The notes beneath the pieces are model-generated. The model was not told the origin of the DNA, searched no databases, and saw nothing but the letters and a program-made list of their open reading frames with translations. A stretch of 64,000 bases of DNA from JARRKU01 sp963675565 (GTDB taxonomy: Bacteria; Desulfobacterota; Desulfobacteria; Desulfobacterales; Desulfosarcinaceae): assembly GCA_963675565.2 (NCBI GenBank), contig CAXXYD010000004.1, positions 806,001-870,000 of the forward strand. The letters are read 5' to 3'. Position 1 is the stretch's first letter. Each line of letters begins with the position of its first letter. A program made the position numbers and the translations under genes. Shown in pieces: positions 8,401 to 17,529 of this stretch.

Positions 8401-9714
8401 ATGCTTCAGGCAAAACACAAAACAGGGCTTGTTTTCTTTCCGGCCTTCGACTGGGCCATCAGCCCGACCCACCCCGAACGCGAGGAGCGCCTGCTCTATA
8501 CCCAGGACCAGGTGTTTGAAGAAGGGCTGCTGGATATCGACGGCATCTTCGAGTACAAACCGGACCTGGTCAACATCAAGGACATTCAGCGGGTTCATTT
8601 CTGCGTACCCGATCCGTGGTCGGTGATGACCGAATCGCACTTCATCAGTGCCGGCGGGGCCAAAACCATCGGGATGGCCGTCATGGACGGCATCGTGGAG
8701 CGCGGTTTCGCACTGGTGCGGCCGCCCGGGCATCATGCCAATCGGGTGGTCCACGGGGCACGGGGGTTTTGCAACGTCAATATCGAGGCCATCATGATCG
8801 AGTACCTGCGCCGGGCCTATGGTATCGACCGCGTCGCCATCGTGGACACCGACTGTCACCACGGCGACGGGACCCAGGACATTTACTGGCACGATCCGGA
8901 CACCCTGTTCATCTCCATTCATCAGGACGGCCGGACCCTTTATCCGGGGACCGGATTCCTGAACGACCTGGGCGGGCCCAATGCCGCGGGCACCACACTG
9001 AACATCCCCCTGCCGCCCCACACATCGGACGAGGGATTCCTGCATATCATCAAAACGGTGGTTTTGCCCATTTTAGAGGAGTTCCAACCCCAGCTGATCG
9101 TCAACTCCGCAGGCCAGGACAACCACTATTCCGATCCCATCACCAACATGAATTTTTCGGCCCACGGGTACGCCGAACTCACCCGGCTGCTCAAAGCCGA
9201 TATCGCCGTTCTGGAAGGCGGTTACGCCATAGAGGGCGCCCTGCCCTATGTCAACACGGGCATCATCCTGGCCATGGCCGGCCTGGACTACTCGCACCTG
9301 AGGGAGCCGGACTACGACCCGTCGCGCTTTCGTCAGAGTGCCGAGGTCACCCAGTACATCGAGCGCGTCGGCGAACGGGTATTGGAAACCTGGCACAACC
9401 GACACAATATCGGCAGCCACATCCGGGCCCAGGAAGGCAGCCACCACCGGCACCGGCGTATCTATTACGATACCGACAACATCCAGGAGATCCAAGACGA
9501 GGAAATCACACGCTGCCGCCAGTGTCCCGGGGCGGTAAGGATCGAATCCAGCGCAAAGGGCCACCCGAGCGCACTGGCCATCCATGTGCCGGCAAAGGCA
9601 TGCGGCCGGTGCCGGGAGACGGCCCGGCAGTGGTATGATACAGCCAGCAAGGATCATTTCAACCATATTTTCCTGCAAAATCGAATCGATGACAGCTACC
9701 TTCAGCGCAAATAG
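8401..9714 (+). CDS. Histone deacetylase-like amidohydrolase with C-terminal zinc-ribbon-like tail
   Basis: This is an arginase/deacetylase-fold zinc hydrolase. Active-site motifs are clear: RPPGHHA (His111, His112), DTDCHHGDG (Asp151 and His153 as zinc ligands) and AGQDNH (Asp240 as third ligand), followed by LEGGYAIEG. Bacterial relatives remove acetyl groups from polyamines, other small amines or proteins; the substrate here is unknown. After the catalytic domain, residues 372-404 carry two CxxC pairs (CRQC and CGRC), which could bind a structural zinc and are not part of the usual fold. It starts 5 bases after the hyuA-like gene and ends 1 base before epmA. Confidence 0.88.
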   Translation: MLQAKHKTGLVFFPAFDWAISPTHPEREERLLYTQDQVFEEGLLDIDGIFEYKPDLVNIKDIQRVHFCVPDPWSVMTESHFISAGGAKTIGMAVMDGIVERGFALVRPPGHHANRVVHGARGFCNVNIEAIMIEYLRRAYGIDRVAIVDTDCHHGDGTQDIYWHDPDTLFISIHQDGRTLYPGTGFLNDLGGPNAAGTTLNIPLPPHTSDEGFLHIIKTVVLPILEEFQPQLIVNSAGQDNHYSDPITNMNFSAHGYAELTRLLKADIAVLEGGYAIEGALPYVNTGIILAMAGLDYSHLREPDYDPSRFRQSAEVTQYIERVGERVLETWHNRHNIGSHIRAQEGSHHRHRRIYYDTDNIQEIQDEEITRCRQCPGAVRIESSAKGHPSALAIHVPAKACGRCRETARQWYDTASKDHFNHIFLQNRIDDSYLQRK

Positions 9715-9715
9715 C

Positions 9716-10639
9716 ATGATAAAAACATACCGCCAAAGCGCCCTGAAGCAGAACCTGGAAATCCGCGCCCGCATAATGTCAGCCATCCGACGCTTCTTCA
9801 CGGACAACGGCTACCTGGAAATTGAAACCCCCGTGCGGATTCCGGCGCCCGCCCCCGAAGCCCATATCGATGCACAGCCAAGCGGCCCCTGGTATCTGCA
9901 CGCTTCTCCGGAATTGTGCATGAAACGAATGCTGGCGGCCGGCTACCCCCGCATTTACCAGATATGCAAATGCTTTCGGCAGAAAGAACGCGGCAACCGG
10001 CACCTGCCCGAAATGACCATGCTGGAGTGGTACACCGCCGATGCCGACTACACCCACATGATGGCCCAATGCCGGCAGTTGGTGCTCTGGCTGGTCCGCC
10101 AGCTGAAAATAATTCCGCCATTCCTTTATCAGGGACACCCCATCGATCTGGACGCCCAATGGGAAAAATTGAGCGTGGCCCGGGCTTTTGAACGCTATGG
10201 CTCGCTGTCCATGACGGCGGCGCTGGAACGCCGGCAGTTCGACGAAATCATGGGCCTGGAAATCGAACCCCGGCTGGGATGGGACAGGCCGGTCCTTTTG
10301 CTGGACTACCCCGCCGCCTGCGGCTCCCTGGCACGGTCAAAACCCGGGCAAAACACCCTTGTGGAACGGTTTGAGCTGTATATCGCCGGCATAGAGCTGT
10401 GCAACGGATTCAGCGAGTTGACCGACGCACCCGAACAGCGTCGGCGATTCGAGGCGGAGATGGCCCAACGGTCATCTGCCGGAAAAACAAGATACCCCAT
10501 GCCGGAGCCGTTTCTGGAAGCCCTCGAATCCATGCCGCCGGCCACCGGCAATGCCATGGGGGTCGACCGGCTGGTCATGCTTTTGACCGACCGCGCGTGT
10601 ATCGATGACGTGGTTGCCTTTATTCCCGAAGAGCTATAA
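9716..10639 (+). CDS. epmA: Elongation factor P beta-lysyltransferase EpmA (PoxA/GenX)
   Basis: The 307-residue protein is a LysRS-like class II catalytic core without an anticodon-binding domain, close to the length of E. coli EpmA (about 325). Motif 2 appears as FRQKERGNRHLPEMTMLEWY and motif 3 as GNAMGVDRLVML. EpmA attaches beta-lysine to a lysine of EF-P, which relieves ribosome stalling at polyproline. Its usual partner EpmB (lysine 2,3-aminomutase) and efp are not in the window. The ATG at 9716 lies immediately after the stop of the preceding gene; the upstream in-frame extension is the 3' end of that gene. Translational coupling is likely because no strong ribosome-binding site is seen. 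Confidence 0.9.
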   Translation: MIKTYRQSALKQNLEIRARIMSAIRRFFTDNGYLEIETPVRIPAPAPEAHIDAQPSGPWYLHASPELCMKRMLAAGYPRIYQICKCFRQKERGNRHLPEMTMLEWYTADADYTHMMAQCRQLVLWLVRQLKIIPPFLYQGHPIDLDAQWEKLSVARAFERYGSLSMTAALERRQFDEIMGLEIEPRLGWDRPVLLLDYPAACGSLARSKPGQNTLVERFELYIAGIELCNGFSELTDAPEQRRRFEAEMAQRSSAGKTRYPMPEPFLEALESMPPATGNAMGVDRLVMLLTDRACIDDVVAFIPEEL

Positions 10640-10734
10640 CGCACAACCGGATCTCGATGACTTGGCCCTGAAGGGGTCCCATGGTCATAATAGATTGGTT
10701 TCGAGCTGCAAGTGATCAGTCACAGGTTGTGGTT

Positions 10735-10842
10735 CGCGCGGCGTGCGGGCCGGATCTGATATAACGACAGAATTTTTCAACTTGTCACTCGCGGCCCGCA
10801 ACTTATAACAGCTTCTTTCCCCCTATCTCCGGCCAGGCCACA
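10735..10842 (+). repeat. Dispersed intergenic repeat, copy A (divergent)
   Basis: This copy shares the order of blocks seen in copies B-D. First is a GC-rich lead-in (GTGCGGGCCGGATCTGATATA), then CAGAATT, a TCACTCGCGGCCCGCAACT block, and a pyrimidine-rich CCCCCTATCTCC. It lacks the TTTTAATATTGAAT tail found in B and E. It lies in the 390-bp gap before the hybrid kinase gene. Confidence 0.5.
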
Positions 10843-11028
10843 GTTATTCGATTTCGTCGATAAATTAATTTGTTATCCGACCTGAATACGGGTGAACCCC
10901 TGAGCTTCGATACCATCTGCAGCAGCAGAGATCCGCCGCGGCTAAAGTAATGACGCTTCAATCCCGATAACCATCAAAGAATTGGGTTCCCCACCAAAGC
11001 GCATACTGCAAGGGGTGCAGGCGCCAAA

Positions 11029-13197
11029 GTGCCGACCGCACTCGCCGGATGCGTTTGGATGCCGGGTCGCCCCTGCACCGTTGATTCGGCAAGGCCAAGA
11101 GTCAAAAGCTGCAGTCCGGAGATGCTGAAATTGCGTGATAGAAAGCCGCACGGCCATTTAACCATCGAACCCAGAAGGGTTCATTGCTGCAAGGAACTCG
11201 AAGAGACCGTTTCCGGACGATCCGCCGAGCTCTTGGCCATCAATGATCGCCTTGCCGAAGAAATCAACGCGCGCAAAAAGGTGGAAGCCGCCCTGCTGGC
11301 CAGTGAAGAACGCTATCGACGCGTGTTCGAAAATACGGGCAACGCCACCATCCTCATCGAGTCGGACATGACCATATCCATGGCCAATGCCCGTGCCGAA
11401 AAGCTTGTCGGAATACCGCGCGAAAAGTTCCTGGGGAAAACCAGGTGCATCGATTTTGTCACACCGGCCCACAAAGAGCGGTTGCAGCAATACCATGAGC
11501 GCCGGCGCCAGGGGCAGCAGGATGTGCCAGGCCGGTTCGAATTTCAGATGACGGACGGCAACGGCCGGATTCTGGATATTCTGGCCAATGTGCAGTGGAT
11601 CCCCGAAAGTGGTCAATCCGTGGCATCGCTGATGGATATTACCCGCAGCAACGCCCTGCAGCGTGAGCGCGCGCAGCTGGCGACCGTCATCGACCAGTCC
11701 GCGGAAGCCGTTATTATTTCCGGCGGCCTGGGCCAGGTGGAATATGTCAACCAGGCTTTTGAACGCCTGTCCGGTTTCAGCCGCGATGAAAGCATCGGCC
11801 AGGGCATGGATGCCGCATTCTTTTCCGATGAAGACCGCAACATTTTCAGAAAAATGACCTCCATGATGTGCGGGAAAGACACCTGGAGCGGACGGGTGGA
11901 AAACAACCGCAAGGATGGAACCGTGTATATTGCCGACACCCGTATCTTTCCGGTCTGCGACGAAAGGGGCAAAATCCTCAACCTGGTTTGCGTCAAAACG
12001 GATGTCACCGATGAAATTCAGCTTCGCAAACAGTTGCAGCATGGGCAGAAAATGGAGGCCCTCGGAACGTTGGCCGGAGGTATTGCCCACGATTTCAACA
12101 ACATATTAGGGGGAATCCTGGGATATACGGAGATCAGCCTCCTTAAATCGAAAGGCAACCCGGATCTCGAACGGAGTTTGGGGCGGATCATGGACGGGTG
12201 CCAGCGTGCCAGGGAACTGGTGCAGAACATTCTGACCTTCAGCCGCGATAAAGAAGAAGAGATGCAGCCCATAGAGATTCAGGGTATTGTCAAGGAAGCC
12301 CTCAAGTTGCTCAGGGCCTCGATTCCGTCAACCGTCGAATTCCGGCAGCACATCTGCGCAGAGGCCTGCATGGTCAACGCCTCCCCCACTCAAATCCATC
12401 AAGTGGTCATGAATCTGTGCACCAATGCGTCCCATGCCATGGAACACGGCGGCGGCATTCTTGACGTCGGATTGGAAAATATCGCGATCACCCGCCACAA
12501 CAAAAACGTGCCCCCCCAAACGATTCCCGGTCCCTATGCCTTGCTGACCGTAAAGGATACCGGTGACGGCATAGATCCCGGAACCCGTGAACGGATCTTC
12601 GAACCCTATTTCACCACCAAAGAACAAACCGGCGGAACCGGGCTGGGGTTGTCCGTAGTCCATGGTATTGTCAAAGCGTGGGGCGGCAGCATCCGTGTAA
12701 CCAGTAAAAAGGGGGTGGGCACTCTGTTTCAAATTTATCTGCCGCGAATCGAAAATTGCACCGAAGCGGATCGGCCCGTCGATATCGAACGGCCAACAGG
12801 CAGGGAATGCGTGCTGGTGGCCGATGACGAATTGTTCATTATAGAAATTATGGCGGATATGCTCGGATCCCTGGGTTACGCGGTGCAAACCGCCAGCAGT
12901 GGACTCGAAGCGCTGCAGTGCTTCAGCCAGAACCCGAACCGCTTCGATCTGGTCATTGCCGACTTGACCATGCCCAAAATTACGGGAAAACAACTCGCCC
13001 GGAAGATAAAGCAATTGCGCAAAGATATCCCCATCGTATTGGCCACGGGAATGGCCTTCGACCTGCAGGCGGAAAAAGACGAATACAAGGAATTTGCCGC
13101 AGTACTCAAGAAACCGATTCTATACAATGAATTAGCCAAAACCCTGCGCCAGGTTCTGGACGGCCCCGGACACGAAGCCCGACCACCTGTCCATTGA
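11029..13197 (+). CDS. Hybrid PAS sensor histidine kinase with receiver domain
   Basis: Domains in order: a coiled coil (about residues 57-95), two PAS domains (about 95-210 and 220-335), HisKA with phospho-acceptor His354 in GGIAHDFNNIL, a HATPase with DTGDGIDPGTRERIFEPYFTT and GTGLGLS, then a receiver domain with acceptor Asp645 in VIADLTMPK. It would be a soluble kinase that passes phosphate to an unlinked partner; no response-regulator gene is adjacent. The start is uncertain. The GTG at 11029 has poor ribosome-binding support, and residues 1-55 resemble no domain. The coil (ELEETVSGRSAELLAINDRL) is the type that normally follows a membrane sensor, so the 5' end looks truncated, possibly next to repeat A. 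Confidence 0.85.
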   Translation: MPTALAGCVWMPGRPCTVDSARPRVKSCSPEMLKLRDRKPHGHLTIEPRRVHCCKELEETVSGRSAELLAINDRLAEEINARKKVEAALLASEERYRRVFENTGNATILIESDMTISMANARAEKLVGIPREKFLGKTRCIDFVTPAHKERLQQYHERRRQGQQDVPGRFEFQMTDGNGRILDILANVQWIPESGQSVASLMDITRSNALQRERAQLATVIDQSAEAVIISGGLGQVEYVNQAFERLSGFSRDESIGQGMDAAFFSDEDRNIFRKMTSMMCGKDTWSGRVENNRKDGTVYIADTRIFPVCDERGKILNLVCVKTDVTDEIQLRKQLQHGQKMEALGTLAGGIAHDFNNILGGILGYTEISLLKSKGNPDLERSLGRIMDGCQRARELVQNILTFSRDKEEEMQPIEIQGIVKEALKLLRASIPSTVEFRQHICAEACMVNASPTQIHQVVMNLCTNASHAMEHGGGILDVGLENIAITRHNKNVPPQTIPGPYALLTVKDTGDGIDPGTRERIFEPYFTTKEQTGGTGLGLSVVHGIVKAWGGSIRVTSKKGVGTLFQIYLPRIENCTEADRPVDIERPTGRECVLVADDELFIIEIMADMLGSLGYAVQTASSGLEALQCFSQNPNRFDLVIADLTMPKITGKQLARKIKQLRKDIPIVLATGMAFDLQAEKDEYKEFAAVLKKPILYNELAKTLRQVLDGPGHEARPPVH

Positions 13198-13208
13198 AAA
13201 GCGGCGGG

Positions 13209-14408
13209 TCAAGGCTCTATCTTCCGCCATCGCATGAAAAAATAGACCAGCAATCCGGCACAAAAAGACACGGCCAGGTTGATACTCAGGGTGACCCCAA
13301 GCATGATCATGGGAATGAACAGCTCGATCCGGGATTCAAGATCCGCCACCGTCAGCGCCAGTTGACCGCCGGCAAAAAAAAGCAGCACGCCGAGAACGGA
13401 AAACGGTATCAGATGAAAGAGCGAAAGCAGCCGATCGCCCATGAAAAGCACCGCCAGGATCATAAACAAGCCGATGATCAGATTGGACCCTACGGTTCGC
13501 GCTCCGAACCGATAATGGGCGGCCAGGCCGCCGGCGCCATGGCACATGGGCATGCCCCCTAACGCGAAGGACAGGATATTGGCCAAAGCCATGCTCACGC
13601 AAAGCGATCGTCCGTTGATCTTGCGGGCCGCGCCGCCGAAGTATTGAATGGAAAGATCGGCATTGGCCAGGACCGCATTGCCGAGGGTCATGGGCACCTG
13701 AGGTATAACCAGGGCGAAAAACGCGAAAGTAAAATCCAGCCGGGCCGGCAGTTGAAACGGCAAAAATTCGGGCATTTTTACCGATATCCCCAACTGTCCG
13801 ATACGCGTGTGGTCGCCGAAACAGATACCCGCCAAAAGCCCCATGCCAACCACTGCCAGGCCTGCCGGAAATTTCCGGTTATCCATGAGCAGCAAAGTCA
13901 GCAGAGCACCGCCGATACCCAGCAACAAACCAACGGGCATGCCACCGATGGATTGCCATTTGAGATAGGGCTCTGCCAAACGCGTCATCAGCTGCAGGGC
14001 GCTGGTGCCCACCATGAACTTGACCGCCTGGCTCATCAGAAGAATACCCGTGGAAAGCTGCACGCCCCGCACCACCGGTTTGGGCGTATGCCTGCTCAGC
14101 CAGGGCATGGTGCCGCTGACGGCAATCACGCTCAGAACGACCGCCATGGTCAGCGTTGCCGCCATCAACTGCTGGGTGCTTATGGCGGCAGCCACGGCAT
14201 AGGCGCCGATGACCTTCATCGGCTGGACGGCGGTGGGAATGCCAAAATAAAGACCGGACAAAACATAGAAAATGCCCACCGAAAAAAAAATGCCGCTGGG
14301 GCTCAGTCCATTGACCAGGATCATACCCATGGCCAGGGGCAACAGCGTTCCAAGGTCCCCCAGGGAACCGGCCACTTCCAGTCGATTGAAACGAATAGGC
14401 GGGCGCAT
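13209..14408 (-). CDS. MOT1-type molybdate/sulfate transporter
   Basis: This 399-residue, highly hydrophobic protein has about ten to twelve membrane segments. It shows two family signatures: GSLGDLGTLLPLAMGM near the N-terminus and a second half-site VPMTLGNAVLA around residue 245. The MOT1 family (MFS_MOT1, related to SulP) carries molybdate at high affinity; sulfate is an alternative. Its ATG overlaps the TAA of trmO by one base (TAATG), so the two are translationally coupled. A molybdate role fits the two MoeA-type genes nearby. It converges with the kinase gene across 11 bases. Confidence 0.85.
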   Translation of the reverse strand: MRPPIRFNRLEVAGSLGDLGTLLPLAMGMILVNGLSPSGIFFSVGIFYVLSGLYFGIPTAVQPMKVIGAYAVAAAISTQQLMAATLTMAVVLSVIAVSGTMPWLSRHTPKPVVRGVQLSTGILLMSQAVKFMVGTSALQLMTRLAEPYLKWQSIGGMPVGLLLGIGGALLTLLLMDNRKFPAGLAVVGMGLLAGICFGDHTRIGQLGISVKMPEFLPFQLPARLDFTFAFFALVIPQVPMTLGNAVLANADLSIQYFGGAARKINGRSLCVSMALANILSFALGGMPMCHGAGGLAAHYRFGARTVGSNLIIGLFMILAVLFMGDRLLSLFHLIPFSVLGVLLFFAGGQLALTVADLESRIELFIPMIMLGVTLSINLAVSFCAGLLVYFFMRWRKIEP

Positions 14409-14890
14409 TATTTAAACCGTTCGTCTGAACGCATTTGCCGGGATCTCGCCGCCCGGCCTTCCAGCCAGCCTGTGGACGTGACCACCGGCGCATCGAAATC
14501 CGGCACATAGGGTTTGATGTCAATCAGCGGGGTGCGGTCGACAACATCGATATTGCCCACCACCAGAATGTTCTTCTCACGGCGTAAAAGCGAAACGATT
14601 GAAATGCCGACGGGATTGGGCCGTCGCGGCGCCCGTGTGGAAAAAACCCCTCTGGCCTGGTTGTCCAGAAACGGTATGAGCGTCAGACGATAGCCTTTGG
14701 CCAGATGGAACTGGTAGATGAGTATCAGGTGCGAAAACCCGTCGATATCATTCAGTCCGGCTTCGAAAGCGGGATCGACGATCACCCGCCCTTCAGCGGT
14801 TTCGGCGCCGGCGGGTTGAATGGGCATCCCCTCCAGTTCCTTGAAACCGGTCCTTATCAAGCCGATAGGCTCCAGAACGATACGCGGCAT
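14408..14890 (-). CDS. trmO: TsaA/TrmO-family tRNA (t6A37) methyltransferase
   Basis: The 160-residue protein is a single YaeB/TsaA beta-barrel domain. Its motifs are LEPIGLIRT, SHLILIYQFH, GVFSTRAPRRPNPVGIS and VVDRTPLIDIKPYVPDFDA. TrmO methylates N6 of threonylcarbamoyladenosine at position 37 of tRNA using S-adenosylmethionine. E. coli TrmO is longer (about 235 residues) because of a C-terminal domain that is absent here, so the substrate may differ. GGAGG lies just upstream of its ATG. It sits in an operon between an MFS transporter and the molybdate transporter, which could hint at a non-tRNA role. Confidence 0.82.
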   Translation of the reverse strand: MPRIVLEPIGLIRTGFKELEGMPIQPAGAETAEGRVIVDPAFEAGLNDIDGFSHLILIYQFHLAKGYRLTLIPFLDNQARGVFSTRAPRRPNPVGISIVSLLRREKNILVVGNIDVVDRTPLIDIKPYVPDFDAPVVTSTGWLEGRAARSRQMRSDERFK

Positions 14891-14920
14891 AGCGCTCCTC
14901 CATTGGCTGTGATTTGGGTT

Positions 14921-16135
14921 TCACTCCACTATGGGTGTCGGCAACGGGGGATGTTTTCGGGCATCCACCGAGGCACCGGCCAGACAAACGCAGAAAAAAA
15001 CCACGCCGATACCGGTTAAGGCACCTCCAATAGTGAAAGCGACGCGCAGGTGAAACCAGTCCATCATGGCACCCGCAAGCACCGCCCCGGCCAGCATGCC
15101 CGCGCTATGGGCCAGGGTCAGGAGTCCCATGACCGAGCCCATGGATTCGGTCTGCTGCCCTTTCTGCACGGCCACGGCCATGACCGCCGGCATGGCGATG
15201 CCGCCCCCCAGGCCAAATGCAATGCCGGAGGCCAGCAGTGCATTAAAACTGCCGGCCCATTGATAAGATAAAAGGGCCAGGCCCGCCACAATGCCTCCGA
15301 AAACGGCCATGACCTTGCGGCTGGAACGGTCGGCCATGAATCCCATGGGGGTTTGCACCAGTCCACTGAACAACACGGCCACCATGACCAGGGCCCCGAT
15401 GCGGGAACTGCTGAGTCCCAGGTCCTGATCGGCCAGCACCGGGACAAACCCCCATATGATGCCGATCCCGACCGTATAGACAAAACGGTAGACACAAAGA
15501 CCGATGATAACCCGGTCGCCGATGATGGCCCGCCAATTCAAAGGGGGCCGTTTTCTTCGCACAACGGTCTCTTGCCCTGTACTGGGCAACAACCAGTAAC
15601 TGAGCCCGGCCCCCACCACTGCCAGCAGCCCCATGCAAGAAAAGGCGGTCTGCATATTGAACCGGTCATTGATCACCCCGCCGATCACCGGCCCCAGGCT
15701 CAACCCGAAAAACAGGGACATATTGAACAATCCCATGACGAATCCTTCGCGGCCTTCCGGCGTGATGTCCCCCACGTAGGCCTGGATCACCGGCATGATC
15801 ATGGCCGAGGCAATGCCCTGAACAAAGCGGGCGATGATCAAATGGGGGACGCTGTTGTACAAAATGAATGCCACAGACACCAGGGCGTAACAGATAAGCC
15901 CGGCAACGATAAACGGCTTGCGCCCCTTTCGATCGGAAACTCTTCCGAAAAACGGCAGCAGCAGCGTCCGCGAGAGGGAAAAAGCACCGAAGATCAGGCC
16001 GATGTAAAACCCACTGGCCCCGGAATGGCTGGCATACACCGGCAACAGGGGGACTACGATACCAACACCGGTGATGGTTGCCAGAAGTGAAAAAAAGAGA
16101 GCGCCGAAAATCTTTCTGTCCAGTGTCGCTGCCAA
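14921..16135 (-). CDS. Major facilitator superfamily transporter
   Basis: The 404-residue membrane protein has about 12 hydrophobic segments. The MFS loop 2-3 signature is present as GRVSDRKGRKPF and repeated in the second half as GFMADRSSRKV. It resembles drug/metabolite efflux permeases, but the substrate is not predictable. The start is a TTG at 16135 with AGGA about 9 bases upstream, one base after the stop of the phosphomannomutase gene, so translation is probably coupled. Confidence 0.85.
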   Translation of the reverse strand: MAATLDRKIFGALFFSLLATITGVGIVVPLLPVYASHSGASGFYIGLIFGAFSLSRTLLLPFFGRVSDRKGRKPFIVAGLICYALVSVAFILYNSVPHLIIARFVQGIASAMIMPVIQAYVGDITPEGREGFVMGLFNMSLFFGLSLGPVIGGVINDRFNMQTAFSCMGLLAVVGAGLSYWLLPSTGQETVVRRKRPPLNWRAIIGDRVIIGLCVYRFVYTVGIGIIWGFVPVLADQDLGLSSSRIGALVMVAVLFSGLVQTPMGFMADRSSRKVMAVFGGIVAGLALLSYQWAGSFNALLASGIAFGLGGGIAMPAVMAVAVQKGQQTESMGSVMGLLTLAHSAGMLAGAVLAGAMMDWFHLRVAFTIGGALTGIGVVFFCVCLAGASVDARKHPPLPTPIVE

Positions 16136-16136
16136 A

Positions 16137-17492
16137 TCAGAAGTCCTGTTTTATTTTTTCGAGAGCAGATTCCACGGTTTTCCGAATCTGGGCCAGCCGC
16201 TGCTCGGACAGGGCCTCGAAGCGCAGCACCAGGGCGGGCTGGGTATTGGATGCCCGCACCAGCCCCCAGCCGTCGCCAAAAAGCACCCGGACGCCATCGA
16301 TGTCGATGACCTCTTCCCGGGAACGGAAGTACGCCGTAACCGCTTCGACCACTTTAAACTTGACATTGTCCGGGCATTCCATGCGGATTTCCGGTGTATT
16401 GAAGGTTTTGGGCACATCGGCCAGGAGCGCCCCGATACTTTTCCCCGTAGAGGCCAGAATTTCCAGCAACCGGCAGGTGGCGTAAATGGCATCGTCATAT
16501 CCGAAATAGCGATCGGAAAAGAAAATATGCCCGCTCATCTCCCCGGCCAGCTCGGCGTTGACTTCCTTCATCTTCTGCTTGATCATGGAGTGGCCGGTCT
16601 TCCACATGATGGCCCGGCCGCCGTTTTTGGCAATGTCGTCATACATGGTTTGCGAGCACTTGACCTCCGAAACAAAGGTGGCGCCCGGCTTGCGGGAAAG
16701 TATTTCGCGGCTGAAAAGGATCATCAGCTGATCGCCGTAAATCAGCGTGCCGTCGGAGTCCACCACCCCGATACGGTCCGCGTCTCCATCGTAGCCGATG
16801 CCCACATCCAGTTTTTTTTCGCGCACCAGGGCGACGAGGTCCGCCATGTTCCCGGCCACCGTGGGGTCGGCCGGGTGGTTGGGAAAGGTGCCGTCCGGTT
16901 CGGTATACAGTTCGTGCAGTTCACACCCCAGGTTCTTCAGGATGGGCACGGCCGTGAGTCCTCCGGTGCCGTTGCCCCCGTCCACCCCGACCCGCAGCGG
17001 GCGGGCCAGTGCGATATTGTCCAGCACGTAGTCGATATACGGCGGCAGGATCTCGCAGCTTTCAATGCTGCCCTTGCCGGCCTGGAAATCCCGGGCGTCG
17101 ATGATTTTCCGGATTTTCTGAATTTCCTCGCCGTAGACCGAATCGACGCCGCTGCAGATTTTGAACCCGTTGTACTCGGGTGGATTGTGGCTGGCGGTGA
17201 CCATGACACTGCCCTGGGTATCCAGGTGCCGGATGGCAAAATAGGAGACCGGCGTGGGACACATGCCGATATCCACCACCCGCGCGCCGGTGGCGGTGAG
17301 CCCCGCAATCAGGTGTTCGGTGTAACTGTCTGACGTCTGGCGGCAATCCCGCCCCACGGCGATAAAAGTGTTGCCCTGACGGGCCAGGTAGGTGCCGATG
17401 CCCCGGCCCAGCAACGCCACATCCCCGGGTTCCATGTCCTTGCCGGCAATGCCGCGAATATCATACTGACGAAAAATCTCGGGATTCAACAT
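16137..17492 (-). CDS. Phosphomannomutase/phosphoglucomutase
   Basis: The 451-residue alpha-D-phosphohexomutase interconverts mannose-6-P and mannose-1-P (or the glucose forms). The phosphoserine loop is TASHNPPEYNG with Ser101, the metal loop is DGDADRIGVVD near residue 240, and the sugar-binding loop is GEMSGH. AAGGAG precedes the ATG by 6 bases. It would feed GDP-mannose synthesis and so supply gmd and fcl (36.5-38.8 kb), although the GDP-mannose pyrophosphorylase gene is not in the window. It lies between uppP and the MFS gene in one minus-strand operon. Confidence 0.92.
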   Translation of the reverse strand: MLNPEIFRQYDIRGIAGKDMEPGDVALLGRGIGTYLARQGNTFIAVGRDCRQTSDSYTEHLIAGLTATGARVVDIGMCPTPVSYFAIRHLDTQGSVMVTASHNPPEYNGFKICSGVDSVYGEEIQKIRKIIDARDFQAGKGSIESCEILPPYIDYVLDNIALARPLRVGVDGGNGTGGLTAVPILKNLGCELHELYTEPDGTFPNHPADPTVAGNMADLVALVREKKLDVGIGYDGDADRIGVVDSDGTLIYGDQLMILFSREILSRKPGATFVSEVKCSQTMYDDIAKNGGRAIMWKTGHSMIKQKMKEVNAELAGEMSGHIFFSDRYFGYDDAIYATCRLLEILASTGKSIGALLADVPKTFNTPEIRMECPDNVKFKVVEAVTAYFRSREEVIDIDGVRVLFGDGWGLVRASNTQPALVLRFEALSEQRLAQIRKTVESALEKIKQDF

Positions 17493-17529
17493 AGCGGACT
17501 CCTTTGTCGGGTAGTCGATTTTCGGACGG

